A stretch of DNA of 64,000 nucleotides from Merdibacter massiliensis (GTDB taxonomy: Bacteria; Bacillota_I; Bacilli_A; Erysipelotrichales; Erysipelotrichaceae). The position numbers were made by a program, and so were the translations under genes. The stretch lies in NCBI RefSeq assembly GCF_900155395.1, contig NZ_LT699724.1, positions 114,356 to 178,355 on the forward strand, in the 5' to 3' direction. Each line of letters begins with the position of its first letter. Position 1 is the stretch's first letter. Of the stretch, positions 26,889-36,240 are shown one piece after another. The notes under the pieces were generated by a model. The model worked only from the letters and a program-made list of their open reading frames with translations, was not told the origin of the DNA and did no database searches.

Positions 26889-27786
26889 TCTGCATGCCGA
26901 TATCGGCTACGCTGTATGGAAACGAAAAAAGGCAGGATGTAAGAATATCCTGTCTTCCTTTTATACGGATCAATGGAAAAAAGGAGATATTAAAGCCGTC
27001 TGCATGGCCTCTTATTTTGATGGCCATCAAAACTGGGAACAGATGATGGAAATGGTCGAATTGCTAGTTGAAGAAATTGCGGTCTGTCCACAAGTAACCC
27101 TGGTTACGAATGCAAAAGACATTCATCTGGAGGATGATCAAATTTATGCAATATTATCAATAGAAGGAATGTGCGGCATACACGATCATGTAGAAGACCG
27201 ACTGGACTGGTTATATGAAAAAGGGGTACGTTTGGGTTCGTTGTGCTGGAATGAGAAAAATGCACTGGCATGCGGAGTAAAAGGAGGGAAGGGAGGCCTC
27301 ACGGAGCTGGGGATACGCGCTGTTCAACATATGGAACAAATTGGCATGCGGATCGATGTTTCACATGCGAATGAAGAGACTTTTTGGGATATCTATGCAC
27401 ATACTACAGGCTGTTTGATCGCCTCTCATTCAAATGCAGCCGCCTTATGTCCGAATCCAAGAAATCTAACACAACGGCAAATTGAAGCAATAGCACAAAG
27501 AAATGGGCTGATTGGCATTGTTGCAGCGGCACCTTTCGTGCATCCGATACGTTCCAATCAAAACTTTGCACATTTGATAAGACATCTGGAATGGATGTGT
27601 TCCAATGCAGGATTTGATCATGTAGGTTTCGGATTTGACTTCATGCAGTATTATGATGGAGTTTTAGATGATGTAAAAGGATTAGAAAATCCAGAACAAG
27701 CAAAAAATTTGTCTTTGTGGTTACAAGAACATGCTTTATATAAAAAAACAGCATTTGAAAATGCTGCCCGAATTCTTTCATTCTAA
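26875..27786 (+). CDS. Membrane dipeptidase, M19 family
   Basis: A 303-residue member of peptidase family M19 (renal dipeptidase), a dizinc enzyme that hydrolyses dipeptides including those with D-residues. Likely ligands are in DLHADIG (residues 5-9), the Glu of ILSIEG, the His of DVSHANEE and the His of IASHSN. ATG 26875 follows GAGGAGG and lies inside the end of the previous gene, so the two are co-translated. No signal peptide was seen, so the name refers to the family, not to location. Confidence 0.9.
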   Translation: MKLFDLHADIGYAVWKRKKAGCKNILSSFYTDQWKKGDIKAVCMASYFDGHQNWEQMMEMVELLVEEIAVCPQVTLVTNAKDIHLEDDQIYAILSIEGMCGIHDHVEDRLDWLYEKGVRLGSLCWNEKNALACGVKGGKGGLTELGIRAVQHMEQIGMRIDVSHANEETFWDIYAHTTGCLIASHSNAAALCPNPRNLTQRQIEAIAQRNGLIGIVAAAPFVHPIRSNQNFAHLIRHLEWMCSNAGFDHVGFGFDFMQYYDGVLDDVKGLENPEQAKNLSLWLQEHALYKKTAFENAARILSF

Positions 27787-27861
27787 AGTGAAAACCCTTA
27801 CAAAGGTATTCTATCATATTTTTCATAAAAATCCTAGTCTGTATTTTATGTAATGCAAGGG

Positions 27862-27867
27862 TATAAT
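27862..27867 (+). promoter_or_regulatory. -10 box of hpf
   Basis: TATAAT 26 bases before the hpf start codon; no convincing -35. Confidence 0.5.
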
Positions 27868-27892
27868 AGAATTAGAAACAAGGAGGGATTTT

Positions 27893-28429
27893 ATGAAAGT
27901 CCAAATTTATGGTAAGAATATTACCGTTACTCCGGCCATCGCCGAAAAAATCGAAAAAAAATTGAATGTATTAAACAAGTATTTTATTATTGGTGAAGAG
28001 GATACAGCAAATGTTGTCGTTCGCGTATATCCAAATAAGCAAAAAATTGAGGTAACTATTCCAACAAAATATGCTGTGCTCCGTGCAGAGGTCGTACATG
28101 ATGATCTCTATGCAGCAATTGATTTAGCAATCGATAAATTAGAAGATCAGATTCGTCGTCAAAAAACACGTTTGATGCGTAAAAATAAAACAAAATTGGC
28201 AGAAGCGTTTGTTGATCATGAATTATTAGGTGACGAATATGATGAGAATGAAGACGAAGTTGTCCGCACCAAAACGATTGATCCGGATCTGATGGATCTA
28301 GATGAAGCAATCATGCGAATGGAAATGCTGGGACATAGTTTCTTTATTTACCGTGATGACGAAACAAGAGAAATTGCGGTTGTCTATAAACGTCATGATG
28401 GCGGTTATGGATTAATTGAAACAGAATAA
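27893..28429 (+). CDS. hpf: Ribosome hibernation promoting factor, long form
   Basis: A 178-residue long-form HPF, which binds the 30S subunit and joins 70S ribosomes into inactive 100S dimers in slow growth. The N-terminal beta-alpha domain (MKVQIYGKNITVTPAIAEKI) carries the basic helix EDQIRRQKTRLMRKNK. A linker and the C-terminal dimerisation domain follow, with MDLDEAIMRMEMLGHSFFIY. Length is typical. AAGGAGG precedes the ATG. The gene is monocistronic with its own terminator. Confidence 0.96.
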   Translation: MKVQIYGKNITVTPAIAEKIEKKLNVLNKYFIIGEEDTANVVVRVYPNKQKIEVTIPTKYAVLRAEVVHDDLYAAIDLAIDKLEDQIRRQKTRLMRKNKTKLAEAFVDHELLGDEYDENEDEVVRTKTIDPDLMDLDEAIMRMEMLGHSFFIYRDDETREIAVVYKRHDGGYGLIETE

Positions 28430-28437
28430 CAGAAGGG

Positions 28438-28462
28438 AAGCCGACAGATGTCGGCTTTTTTT
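28438..28462 (+). terminator. Terminator of hpf
   Basis: Stem GCCGACA / TGTCGGC followed by seven T. Confidence 0.9.
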
Positions 28463-28530
28463 ATATTGCCGCATGATTTGTGTGGGAATTGTCTTTATAA
28501 TGCATGTATCCTATGGAAAGGGGTGAAATC

Positions 28531-28725
28531 GTGAAGTACAGTATTATGGTAAATCAAGGATGGATCAACTTTTATGATCGGTTTAGTAAACGTTATAACG
28601 TTAGTTTGGAAGTGCATGAAAGAATCCATTGCTCCTATGAATTAGCAGTCTTGATTCGAGATCATTTAAAAGAAAAGGGACTAATGGCATCATTACAACC
28701 TGAATTTAGCAAAAAAATGGAATAA
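28531..28725 (+). CDS. Small protein of unknown function upstream of spoIIGA
   Basis: A 64-residue soluble protein (MKYSIMVNQGWINFYDRFSK...). I do not recognise it. GTG 28531 follows AAAGGGGTGA with good spacing; the in-frame ATG 28504 has no ribosome site. A TATAAT at about 28492 could serve as -10. It lies 93 bases before the SpoIIGA start, where many Bacilli have ftsA-ftsZ. Its coding nature is moderately supported by start context and regular composition. Confidence 0.6.
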   Translation: MKYSIMVNQGWINFYDRFSKRYNVSLEVHERIHCSYELAVLIRDHLKEKGLMASLQPEFSKKME

Positions 28726-28818
28726 ATATTAAGTCAGAATCATATTTTTCATTGAAAGCAAGAAGCGACAGGTTCTGTGATAACTACGTTCTATACTACA
28801 TGGCAGGGAGGAGATGGG

Positions 28819-29547
28819 TTGGAGAGCTATGTAGAAGTTGCATGGATACACAACTGGTTGACGAATCTGATCAGTGTTTGGCTTGCTTTATTTTTTATTC
28901 AACGTCCATTAAGAGGAAAACGCATCGTATGGTATTGTATGATCACTTCCTTTTATAGTTCCATCAGTTTTTTTGATAATGCCTGGATCGGGTTGTTTTG
29001 TATTGAAGGAATTGCTTATTTATATGTATTTTATCGCCAGAAACTATTATATATAATTTCTATATTGTTTCGTTTTTTATGTCATGCTACTTGTTTTCTT
29101 TTTTTTGAAGGAAGTTTTCATTTAGGGGCATTCTTCCCTTGGATACATACTCCAATTTATTTAAGTTGGATCGTGTATGGTTTTCTTTTCTTTTATTTTT
29201 TAACACATGCTTTGACATTGATGAAACAGAAATTTCGGTATGGCTGTAATTTATATGGAGTCAAAACTTTGCATATGTATGGCTATATGGACAGTGGTAA
29301 TTTAGTGACATGCAAGGGAATACCAGTTATTTTTTTAGATGCCGCTTATCGTGAAGAAATTCAAGGAAAGGTATCCAGTATTGAAATAGGAAGCATTTAT
29401 GGAAAACGTGAGATGGAAGCACAACTGATTTATTGTTCTTTGGATGGCGGAACGAGGATGAAAACATATGTCGTATTCGTACAGGGATTGCGTATACATG
29501 GGGGTTATCAGTTATTATTGAATTTAAAATTACTGACAATGAGGTGA
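28819..29547 (+). CDS. spoIIGA: Sigma-E processing peptidase SpoIIGA
   Basis: A 242-residue membrane aspartic protease that removes the pro-sequence of sigma-E in the mother cell. The N-terminal half has five hydrophobic segments, starting YVEVAWIHNWLTNLISVW. The protease half has the catalytic block MYGYMDSGNLVTC. TTG 28819 is chosen because GGGAGGAG lies 5 bases upstream and the protein then begins at the family's usual first helix. An upstream ATG-type frame start at 28777 has no ribosome site. It lies 4 bases before sigE, the classical spoIIG arrangement. Confidence 0.88.
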   Translation: MESYVEVAWIHNWLTNLISVWLALFFIQRPLRGKRIVWYCMITSFYSSISFFDNAWIGLFCIEGIAYLYVFYRQKLLYIISILFRFLCHATCFLFFEGSFHLGAFFPWIHTPIYLSWIVYGFLFFYFLTHALTLMKQKFRYGCNLYGVKTLHMYGYMDSGNLVTCKGIPVIFLDAAYREEIQGKVSSIEIGSIYGKREMEAQLIYCSLDGGTRMKTYVVFVQGLRIHGGYQLLLNLKLLTMR

Positions 29548-29551
29548 ATGG

Positions 29552-30247
29552 ATGAAAATAATTACTTGGATAAGACAGCTTTTATTTGAAAAGGATGAGA
29601 AATATGTATTCTATATGCAAGGGCATGATACGTTGCCGCAACCTTTAAATAAACAAGCGGAAGAAGAAGCATTGATTGCTTGGGAAAACGGAGATGAAGA
29701 AGCAAGAAACCGTTTGATTGAGCATAATCTTCGTTTGGTTGTTTATATTGCAAAAAGGTATGAAACAAACCCTGTGTTTATGGAAGATCTGATTAGTATT
29801 GGTTCAATCGGATTGATCAAAGCAGTAAATACATTTCGAAGAGATAAAAATATAAAACTGGTCACGTATGCATCTCGTTGTATAGAAAATGAAATCTTAA
29901 TGTATTTACGGAAGAAAAGCAAACATCGGTTAGAGGTGAGTTTTGATGAACCGTTAAATATTGATTATGACGGTAATGAATTATTACTAAGCGATGTGTT
30001 GGGGACAGAGGATGATACTGTTATTCGAGAATTTGAAAAGAATGAAGACAAAAGGGAATTGTTAAAAGCGATGAGGGGATTGAAAGAGAGAGAAAGACTG
30101 ATTGTAGAAATGCGTTATGGGATCAATCATGAAGAGTTGACGCAAAAAGATATTGCACAACGATTAGGTATTTCTCAATCCTATATCTCTCGTTTAGAAA
30201 AGCGTATTTTGCATAAACTGAAAATGCAGCTGAAGGCAGACAGTTAA
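29552..30247 (+). CDS. sigE: Sporulation sigma factor SigE (pro-sigma-E)
   Basis: A 231-residue sigma-70 factor that directs early mother-cell transcription in sporulation. An N-terminal pro-region (MKIITWIRQLLFEKDEKYVFYM in two parts) precedes region 2 (NLRLVVYIAKRYE, DLISIGSIGLIKAVNTF). Region 4 ends with DIAQRLGISQSYISRLEKR. It is activated by SpoIIGA encoded upstream. A terminator separates it from sigG, which has its own leader. Confidence 0.95.
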   Translation: MKIITWIRQLLFEKDEKYVFYMQGHDTLPQPLNKQAEEEALIAWENGDEEARNRLIEHNLRLVVYIAKRYETNPVFMEDLISIGSIGLIKAVNTFRRDKNIKLVTYASRCIENEILMYLRKKSKHRLEVSFDEPLNIDYDGNELLLSDVLGTEDDTVIREFEKNEDKRELLKAMRGLKERERLIVEMRYGINHEELTQKDIAQRLGISQSYISRLEKRILHKLKMQLKADS

Positions 30248-30267
30248 AGCGCAATGCGCTTTTTTTT
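30246..30267 (+). terminator. Terminator of spoIIGA-sigE
   Basis: Stem AAAGCGC / GCGCTTT with a 2-base loop and eight T. Confidence 0.85.
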
Positions 30268-30375
30268 GTCAAGACTTTTTGATTTCCAATTACTTACAGA
30301 CGTTCACTTTCTCCTTCGAGAATAGAAAAAAGTAAAGAAGGGCAGACTGCTAGTACAGGCCAAGGGAGTGAGAAC

Positions 30376-31155
30376 GTGAGTCGTTATAAAGTTGTGATTA
30401 GTGGAATGCCCACTGAAAATTTAAAAGTATTGAATAACGAGGAAATGGAGGAATTGTTTCTGCATTTTCAAAACGGAGATAGGGAAGCAAAAGACAAATT
30501 GATATGCGGTAATTTAAAATTAGTATTATCGATCGTTCAACGTTTTTCCGCACGTTGTGAAAACATGGATGATTTATTCCAAGTTGGATGTATCGGTTTA
30601 GTCAAAGCAATCGATCATTTCGATCTATCACATGAAGTGCGTTTTTCTACTTATGCGGTCCCCATGATCATGGGAGAGATTCGCAGATACCTGCGTGACA
30701 ATCAAGTGATTCGGGTCTCTCGACATTTAAAAGATCTCTCTTATCAAATTTTTCGCATAAAAGAGCAATTTATCCAAGAATATCGCAAAGAACCTTCTAT
30801 TGCCTATCTTGCACAACAGTGCGGTGTAAAGGAAAAAGATATCATGGATGCCTTGGATTCTTGTCAAAGTGTATTATCGATCTTTGAACCAATCTATAGT
30901 AATGAAGGAGATGAACTATATTTGCTGGACCAAATAAAGGATGAACATGATATGATTCGCAGAGAACGGGATCTGATATCTTTAGAAAAAAGCATGCATA
31001 TCTTAAATGAACGCGAACATGATATTTTACATAAACGATTCTATGATGATATGACACAAATGGAGATTGCCCAAGAATTAGGAATATCTCAAGCACAAGT
31101 GTCCCGATTGGAAAAAAATGCGATCAACGCATTAAAAAAAGAAATGGAAAGGTGA
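30376..31155 (+). CDS. sigG: Sporulation sigma factor SigG
   Basis: A 259-residue sigma factor for late forespore transcription. It begins SRYKVVISGMPTENLKVLNN, the conserved SigG N-terminus. Region 2 contains DDLFQVGCIGLVKAIDHFD and FSTYAVPMIMGEIRRYLRD; region 4 ends IAQELGISQAQVSRLEKNA. GTG 30376 follows AAGGGAGTG. The 128-base gap behind sigE should hold its sigma-F/sigma-G promoter, but no clear consensus was seen by eye. Confidence 0.95.
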   Translation: MSRYKVVISGMPTENLKVLNNEEMEELFLHFQNGDREAKDKLICGNLKLVLSIVQRFSARCENMDDLFQVGCIGLVKAIDHFDLSHEVRFSTYAVPMIMGEIRRYLRDNQVIRVSRHLKDLSYQIFRIKEQFIQEYRKEPSIAYLAQQCGVKEKDIMDALDSCQSVLSIFEPIYSNEGDELYLLDQIKDEHDMIRRERDLISLEKSMHILNEREHDILHKRFYDDMTQMEIAQELGISQAQVSRLEKNAINALKKEMER

Positions 31156-31195
31156 ATTGGAGAAAAATTCTGCATAGAATAGGGTAGGTGATCCT

Positions 31196-31435
31196 ATGCG
31201 TTTTAGTGAATTGGCTAATAAAGATGTCATTAATGTGGGTAACGGGGAATTGTTAGGACAAGTGCATGATGTAGAGTTTGACGAAACGTACCGAATCCGA
31301 ATCTTATATGTGAGTTTGCAATTAACAGGAATTCGTCGTATTTTTCCATGGTTATTCACGAATGAAGAACAAATGATCCACATAGAGGAAATCGTTCGAA
31401 TCGGCAAGGATGTCATTTTGATAAAATCATGCTAA
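31196..31435 (+). CDS. YlmC/YmxH family sporulation protein
   Basis: A 79-residue PRC-barrel-like protein of the YlmC/YmxH family (MRFSELANKDVINVGNGELL, then DVEFDETYRIR). Members are linked to sporulation by gene position, and their function is unclear. It follows sigG by 40 bases and precedes sepF, as in Bacillus. ATG 31196 follows GGTAGGTGAT. Confidence 0.88.
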   Translation: MRFSELANKDVINVGNGELLGQVHDVEFDETYRIRILYVSLQLTGIRRIFPWLFTNEEQMIHIEEIVRIGKDVILIKSC

Positions 31436-31492
31436 AAAGTGGGGAGATGTATGCATTTTATATATCTTCCACTTTTTATTTAAGGGCTTTGA

Positions 31493-31501
31493 TGTTATAA
31501 T
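31493..31501 (+). promoter_or_regulatory. Extended -10 promoter of sepF
   Basis: TGTTATAAT, 25 bases before the sepF ATG, with CGGAGG between. Confidence 0.65.
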
Positions 31502-31525
31502 AACCGTATAATCGGAGGTACAATT

Positions 31526-31939
31526 ATGGGTGTTGTTGATAAAATCAAAGAGTTTGTTGCACCGATCGATGAAGACGGTGAAGATATTTTAGAAGTAGAA
31601 GAAGAGATGGATGAAGCGCCGCGTTCTCGTTATGAGCGTGCAAAATCAAAAAATATGAATGTAAATACGATGAGTGCAAATACAAAGATGGTATTATTTG
31701 AACCGCGTTCTTTTTCAGAAGCGGATGAGGTTGGTAAACGTTTGAAAGAAGGGCGTGCAGTAGTTGTTAATTTACATAAATTAGACCGTGAATTTGCACA
31801 AAGAACAATCGATTTCTTGACTGGTGTTGTTTTTGCATTGGATGGCAAGATCCAGAAAATTGGCACAAATGTCATTTTATGCTCGCCAGAGGGTATTGGA
31901 GTACAAGGCGTCATCAATGTGGATGGCGGAGATGAATAG
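31526..31939 (+). CDS. sepF: Cell division protein SepF
   Basis: A 137-residue SepF, which bundles FtsZ filaments and tethers them to the membrane. The N-terminal amphipathic start GVVDKIKEFVAP fits membrane binding, followed by an acidic linker. The SepF core contains EPRSFSEADEVGKRL, AVVVNLHKLD and DFLTGVVFALDGKIQKIG. It heads the sepF-ylmH-divIVA group; ylmH starts 2 bases after its stop. Confidence 0.95.
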   Translation: MGVVDKIKEFVAPIDEDGEDILEVEEEMDEAPRSRYERAKSKNMNVNTMSANTKMVLFEPRSFSEADEVGKRLKEGRAVVVNLHKLDREFAQRTIDFLTGVVFALDGKIQKIGTNVILCSPEGIGVQGVINVDGGDE

Positions 31940-31941
31940 TC

Positions 31942-32697
31942 TTGAAAGAGTATATTGAACATTTTAAAGGGGCTCAAGAGCTGGCAACGCGTTTGATGGA
32001 TCAGATACAGATGTCACAACGTCAAAACCGGGTAATCTTCACCCCTTTTTTATCCGTTGGTGAAGGAAATGTCTTGACTTCTTTATGTGGAAAAGAACAT
32101 CCTTATAAATGCAATGGAGGGTTTGTTGACGCACAGCGTTGTTGTTATGCACTTTTGCCATATGAAGAAATGGATGTAGAATTTCCTATTGTTTTATTAA
32201 AAGCAAAGTATCGCTCACGATTTGAAAATTTAACACATCGCGATGTATTAGGTGCATTTCTAAATCAAGGTATCGAGCGTGAAAAGATTGGTGATATCTT
32301 GATTCAAGATGATGCAGTCTACATCGCGGTAATGGAGTCAATAAGCACATTTTTAATTGGACAAATCACGAAAATCAAACATACAACATTATCATTTGTT
32401 CCCTATAATGGTATTGTCCAATATGAACAGGCATACGAATTACACCAGTATAATGTTTCATCACTGCGTATGGATGCGATTGTGTCGGGAATTTGCCATC
32501 TTTCCCGATCAAAGGCTGTTTCTTTGATTTCTTCTGGATTGGTAAAAGTAAATGATCTTCCACTTGAAACAAGCAGTGCTTTATGTCATAATAATAGTAC
32601 TGTTTCCATTCGTGGGTATGGTCGCTTTCAATTTATCGAAGTTAAGCATATGACCAAGAAGAACCGCTTCGTAATTGAAGTGCGTGTCTTTTGTTAA
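31942..32697 (+). CDS. YlmH-like S4-domain RNA-binding protein
   Basis: A 251-residue protein of the YlmH family with a C-terminal S4 RNA-binding domain (LSRSKAVSLISSGLVKVNDL, residues 190-209). Its division-cluster position is conserved, and Bacillus YlmH has been tied to ribosome quality control. TTG 31942 is the likely start, since GGCGGAG lies 9 bases upstream inside the sepF end and no in-frame ATG fits. It lies 15 bases before divIVA. Confidence 0.9.
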   Translation: MKEYIEHFKGAQELATRLMDQIQMSQRQNRVIFTPFLSVGEGNVLTSLCGKEHPYKCNGGFVDAQRCCYALLPYEEMDVEFPIVLLKAKYRSRFENLTHRDVLGAFLNQGIEREKIGDILIQDDAVYIAVMESISTFLIGQITKIKHTTLSFVPYNGIVQYEQAYELHQYNVSSLRMDAIVSGICHLSRSKAVSLISSGLVKVNDLPLETSSALCHNNSTVSIRGYGRFQFIEVKHMTKKNRFVIEVRVFC

Positions 32698-32712
32698 ATT
32701 GGAGGTGAAGGC

Positions 32713-33177
32713 ATGGCACAGAAATTTGATCGTATGAAAGATGGTTATAACCGTTATCAGGTCGATCTTGCGATGGAAGAGCTGGACATGCGCATTGACA
32801 ATTTGCAGCGAATTAATGAAGCATACCAGCTTCGCTGTAAACAATTAGAGGAGCAGATTCGTTATTTGGAAAGTGTCTATAGCCCTGCGTTTCAAAATTT
32901 GCGTCAAAAAGAAGATGCAGCGTCGCAAATGGTTGCGATTGCGATGAAGGAAGCAAATACGATTGTCTCGACAGCAAAGCAAAATGCGGATGTCATCATT
33001 GGCGAAGCTTTATTGAATGCGCGTGAGATGCTTGCCGACATTACGCATTTGGCGCAGGAAACGCAAGATGCAAAGGGAACAATGAAAAGACAGACACAGA
33101 GAATTGCAGATCTTCTTGATGAATTTGAAGAGATTGCATTTCCTGAAGTGGAACTGTTAAATGAGAAAAAGCGTTGA
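32713..33177 (+). CDS. divIVA: DivIVA-family cell division protein
   Basis: A 154-residue coiled-coil protein of the DivIVA/GpsB family that marks curved membrane at septa and poles. The N-terminal lipid-binding domain is KFDRMKDGYNRYQVDLAMEE, followed by a heptad-rich coil up to the C-terminus. It is shorter than B. subtilis DivIVA (164) but similar. GGAGGTG precedes the ATG. It is followed directly by the ileS T-box leader, the usual neighbour. Confidence 0.92.
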   Translation: MAQKFDRMKDGYNRYQVDLAMEELDMRIDNLQRINEAYQLRCKQLEEQIRYLESVYSPAFQNLRQKEDAASQMVAIAMKEANTIVSTAKQNADVIIGEALLNAREMLADITHLAQETQDAKGTMKRQTQRIADLLDEFEEIAFPEVELLNEKKR

Positions 33178-33391
33178 AAAAGACATGTCCGTTGATGGCG
33201 TCTATAGAGAGCAGATGGATGGTGGAAATCTGTGACAAAAATGAACGGAAATCACTTTGGAGCTGATTTTCTGAAAAAAAAGTAAGAAAATACGTGTCCC
33301 TCGCGTTAGTAGGTTGAGTGCATGTATGAAAGCATACATGAATTAAGGTGGTACCGCGTGAAAACGTCCTTAGAATAGGACGTTTTTTTAT
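33178..33391 (+). promoter_or_regulatory. T-box riboswitch, isoleucine-specific, with terminator
   Basis: T-box core AGGTGGTACCGCG at 33346-33358. The terminator is AACGTCCT (33363-33370) / AGGACGTT (33377-33384) with a T tract. The specifier position reads ATC (33251-33253) before ACTTTGGAGC, an isoleucine codon. Uncharged tRNA-Ile should promote read-through into ileS. The promoter was not clearly identified; the leader may also be reached from divIVA. Confidence 0.93.
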
Positions 33392-33408
33392 TAAAGGAGG
33401 AAAAAGGT

Positions 33409-36129
33409 ATGGATTATAAAGACACGTTACTGATGCCAAAAACTGCATTTGAAATGCGTGGCAAACTACCAAGCAAAGAGCCAAACTTTCAAAAACGCTG
33501 GAAGGAAGGTAAATTGTACGAAAAAATGCTAGAGAATCGCAAAGGAGCAAAACCATTTGTTTTGCATGATGGACCTCCTTATGCAAATGGTGATATTCAT
33601 ATTGGGCATGCGTTAAATAAGATCATCAAAGATGTGATCGTACGTTCCCATTATATGGATGGCTATTATGCACCATTTATTCCTGGCTGGGATACACATG
33701 GCTTGCCAATTGAGACAGCAATTACAAAATTAGGGCATGATCGCAAGAAAATGCCGTTGGCAGATTTTCGTAAACTGTGTCATGATTATGCATTACAGCA
33801 AGTTGCAACACAGAAAAAAGGATTTTTATCTTTAGGATGCATCGGGGATTATGATAATCCATACATCACATTAAAAAAGGAATTTGAAGCTGATCAGATT
33901 CGTATTTTTGGAAAAATGGCAATGGATGGCTTGATTTATAAAGGATTAAAGCCAGTCTATTGGTCGCCGTCATCTGAATCTGCATTGGCTGAAGCAGAAA
34001 TTGAATATCATGATATCAAAAGTCCGACCATTTATGTTGCATTCCGTGTAAAAGATGGGAAAGGCATTTTGGATCATGATACAAGTTTTATTATCTGGAC
34101 AACAACTCCATGGACGATTCCTGCCAACTTGGCCATCTGTTTAAATAAGGATTTTACCTATGCTTTGGTACAGAGCGAAAAAGGAAAATATATCGTATTA
34201 GAAGAAATGGTAGATTCCTTATGGGAGAAATTTGGATTCCAGGAAAAGCAGATTTTGCAGACATATAAAGGTTCTCAGTTAGAATTCATCACTTGTCAAC
34301 ATCCGTTGTATGATCGTGAGTCATTGATCATTCTTGGCGACCATGTTACTGCAGATGCCGGTACTGGATGTGTACATACTGCTCCTGGTTTTGGTGCAGA
34401 TGACTTTTATGTTTGTCAAAAATATGGTATCGACGCATATTGCAACGTAGATGAACATGGCTGCATGATGGAAGATTGTGGTGAATGGCTTGCCGGACAA
34501 TATGTAGATGATGCCAATAAAACAGTAACGATGAAGTTGGATGAGCTTGGCTGTTTATTAAAACTGGAATGGATTACACATGCTTATCCTCATGACTGGC
34601 GTACGAAGAAACCAATCATTTTCCGTGCAACCACACAATGGTTTGCTTCCATTGACAAGATTCGTGAAAAATTATTAGATGAAATTAATGCAGTAAGCTG
34701 GATCCCTTCTTGGGGAAAACAACGTATGCATAATATGATTGCAGATCGCAGCGACTGGTGTATTTCACGCCAAAGAGCCTGGGGTGTTCCAATTCCTATT
34801 TTCTATGCAGAGGATGATACTCCAATCATGGATAAGGCTGTATTTGATCATGTTGCTGATCTATTTGCACAATATGGTTCAAATGTATGGTTTGAACGTG
34901 ATGCAAAAGATTTATTGCCAGAAGGATATACGCATCCTGGTTCACCAAATAATATTTTCCGCAAAGAAATGGATACGATGGATGTCTGGTTTGATTCAGG
35001 TTCTTCTCATACAGGAGCCATGATTGCACGTGGGGAAGGGTATCCTGCCGACTTATATTTTGAAGGTAGCGATCAATATCGCGGTTGGTTTAACTCTTCA
35101 TTGATCGTTGGAACAGCTGTTCATGGAAAAGCACCATATCGTCAAGTGCTGAGCCATGGATTTGTCATGGATGAAAATGGCGAAAAGATGAGCAAATCAC
35201 GAGGAAACAGCGTTTCACCAAAAGAGGTTACAAACAAATATGGTGCTGATATCTTGCGCTTGTGGGCAACAAGCATTGATTATCAGGCAGACTGCCGCAT
35301 TGGCGATAATATCATCAAACAATGTTCAGATACTTATCGTAAAGTCAGAAATACATTCCGTTTCTTATTAGCAAATGTAGGAGATTTTGCAAAAGAAAAT
35401 TTGCAAAATCTGGATTCCTTGCCTTTAAGCGATCAATACATGATTGCTTTATTAGCAGATGTAAACACAAAAGTTCGCAAAGCTTATGCAGAATATCGTT
35501 TTTCTGACGGAGTGACGGCTCTTACTAATTTAATGACAAATGATTTCTCAGCATATTATCTGGACTACACGAAAGATATCCTATATATCGAAAAGATGGA
35601 TAGTTTACGCCGTCGACAAGTACAAACGGTACTTTATACCGCATTAAATGTGTTAGTACGTTTGTGGGCTCCGATTTTATGCCACACCTGCGAAGAAATC
35701 AACGATTATCTCCATCTGGAAGAAGACAGCATTCATTTGGGAAGCTTTGCAGAAGTAACATTTACTTTTGCTGCAGATGATGTGAAAGCAAAAATGGAAC
35801 GTTTGTTAATGATTCGCAGCGATGTGTTGAAAGCACTGGAAAATGCACGAAATGAAAAAGTAATCGGTAAATCTTTGGAAGCGCATGTTCAGATTCATGT
35901 TTCTGCTGATGATCGTATGTTGATCGATGAAGTGTTCCCGAATACATTCCAGCAATGGTTGATCGTTTCAAAAGTTACTTTCAGTGAAGAAACTTTACCG
36001 GCTTATGAAGTTTCACAAATCAAAGTTGAAAAATGTGATGGAGTCGTATGTCCTCGCTGTTGGAATATCACAAACTCTACTGCTGAAGACGGCTTGTGTG
36101 AACGTTGTCGTATGGTATTAGGTAAATAA
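33409..36129 (+). CDS. ileS: Isoleucine-tRNA ligase
   Basis: A 906-residue class I synthetase that charges tRNA-Ile and edits valine. HIGH is at residues 64-67 (GDIHIGHALN) and KMSKS at 593-597. The editing domain lies between, with the block TTTPWTIPANLAI near 226-238. The C-terminal zinc finger is CPRCWN...CERC. Length is typical for the bacterial type. AAAGGAGG precedes the ATG. Control is by the T-box upstream, and transcription ends at the hairpin after the gene. Confidence 0.97.
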   Translation: MDYKDTLLMPKTAFEMRGKLPSKEPNFQKRWKEGKLYEKMLENRKGAKPFVLHDGPPYANGDIHIGHALNKIIKDVIVRSHYMDGYYAPFIPGWDTHGLPIETAITKLGHDRKKMPLADFRKLCHDYALQQVATQKKGFLSLGCIGDYDNPYITLKKEFEADQIRIFGKMAMDGLIYKGLKPVYWSPSSESALAEAEIEYHDIKSPTIYVAFRVKDGKGILDHDTSFIIWTTTPWTIPANLAICLNKDFTYALVQSEKGKYIVLEEMVDSLWEKFGFQEKQILQTYKGSQLEFITCQHPLYDRESLIILGDHVTADAGTGCVHTAPGFGADDFYVCQKYGIDAYCNVDEHGCMMEDCGEWLAGQYVDDANKTVTMKLDELGCLLKLEWITHAYPHDWRTKKPIIFRATTQWFASIDKIREKLLDEINAVSWIPSWGKQRMHNMIADRSDWCISRQRAWGVPIPIFYAEDDTPIMDKAVFDHVADLFAQYGSNVWFERDAKDLLPEGYTHPGSPNNIFRKEMDTMDVWFDSGSSHTGAMIARGEGYPADLYFEGSDQYRGWFNSSLIVGTAVHGKAPYRQVLSHGFVMDENGEKMSKSRGNSVSPKEVTNKYGADILRLWATSIDYQADCRIGDNIIKQCSDTYRKVRNTFRFLLANVGDFAKENLQNLDSLPLSDQYMIALLADVNTKVRKAYAEYRFSDGVTALTNLMTNDFSAYYLDYTKDILYIEKMDSLRRRQVQTVLYTALNVLVRLWAPILCHTCEEINDYLHLEEDSIHLGSFAEVTFTFAADDVKAKMERLLMIRSDVLKALENARNEKVIGKSLEAHVQIHVSADDRMLIDEVFPNTFQQWLIVSKVTFSEETLPAYEVSQIKVEKCDGVVCPRCWNITNSTAEDGLCERCRMVLGK

Positions 36130-36139
36130 TCATTTTTAT

Positions 36140-36180
36140 AGATCCCCTTTATGATGATTTTGGAAAGGGGATCTTTTTTT
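36140..36180 (+). terminator. Terminator of ileS
   Basis: Eleven-base stem AGATCCCCTTT / AAAGGGGATCT followed by seven T. Confidence 0.9.
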
Positions 36181-36192
36181 GTCTGCAAACAT

Positions 36193-36223
36193 AGAAAAAA
36201 TGGAATCCTATTTGGATTCCATT
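36193..36223 (-). terminator. Terminator of apbE
   Basis: Stem AATGGAATCC / GGATTCCATT; on the minus strand the stem is followed by a T tract (plus-strand A6 at 36195-36200). Confidence 0.85.
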
Positions 36224-36240
36224 CATTAAAAGAATTCATA

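Noticed and set aside
30270..30375. Sigma-F/sigma-G promoter before sigG
   Set aside because: The best candidate matched the consensus poorly and lacked a fitting -35.
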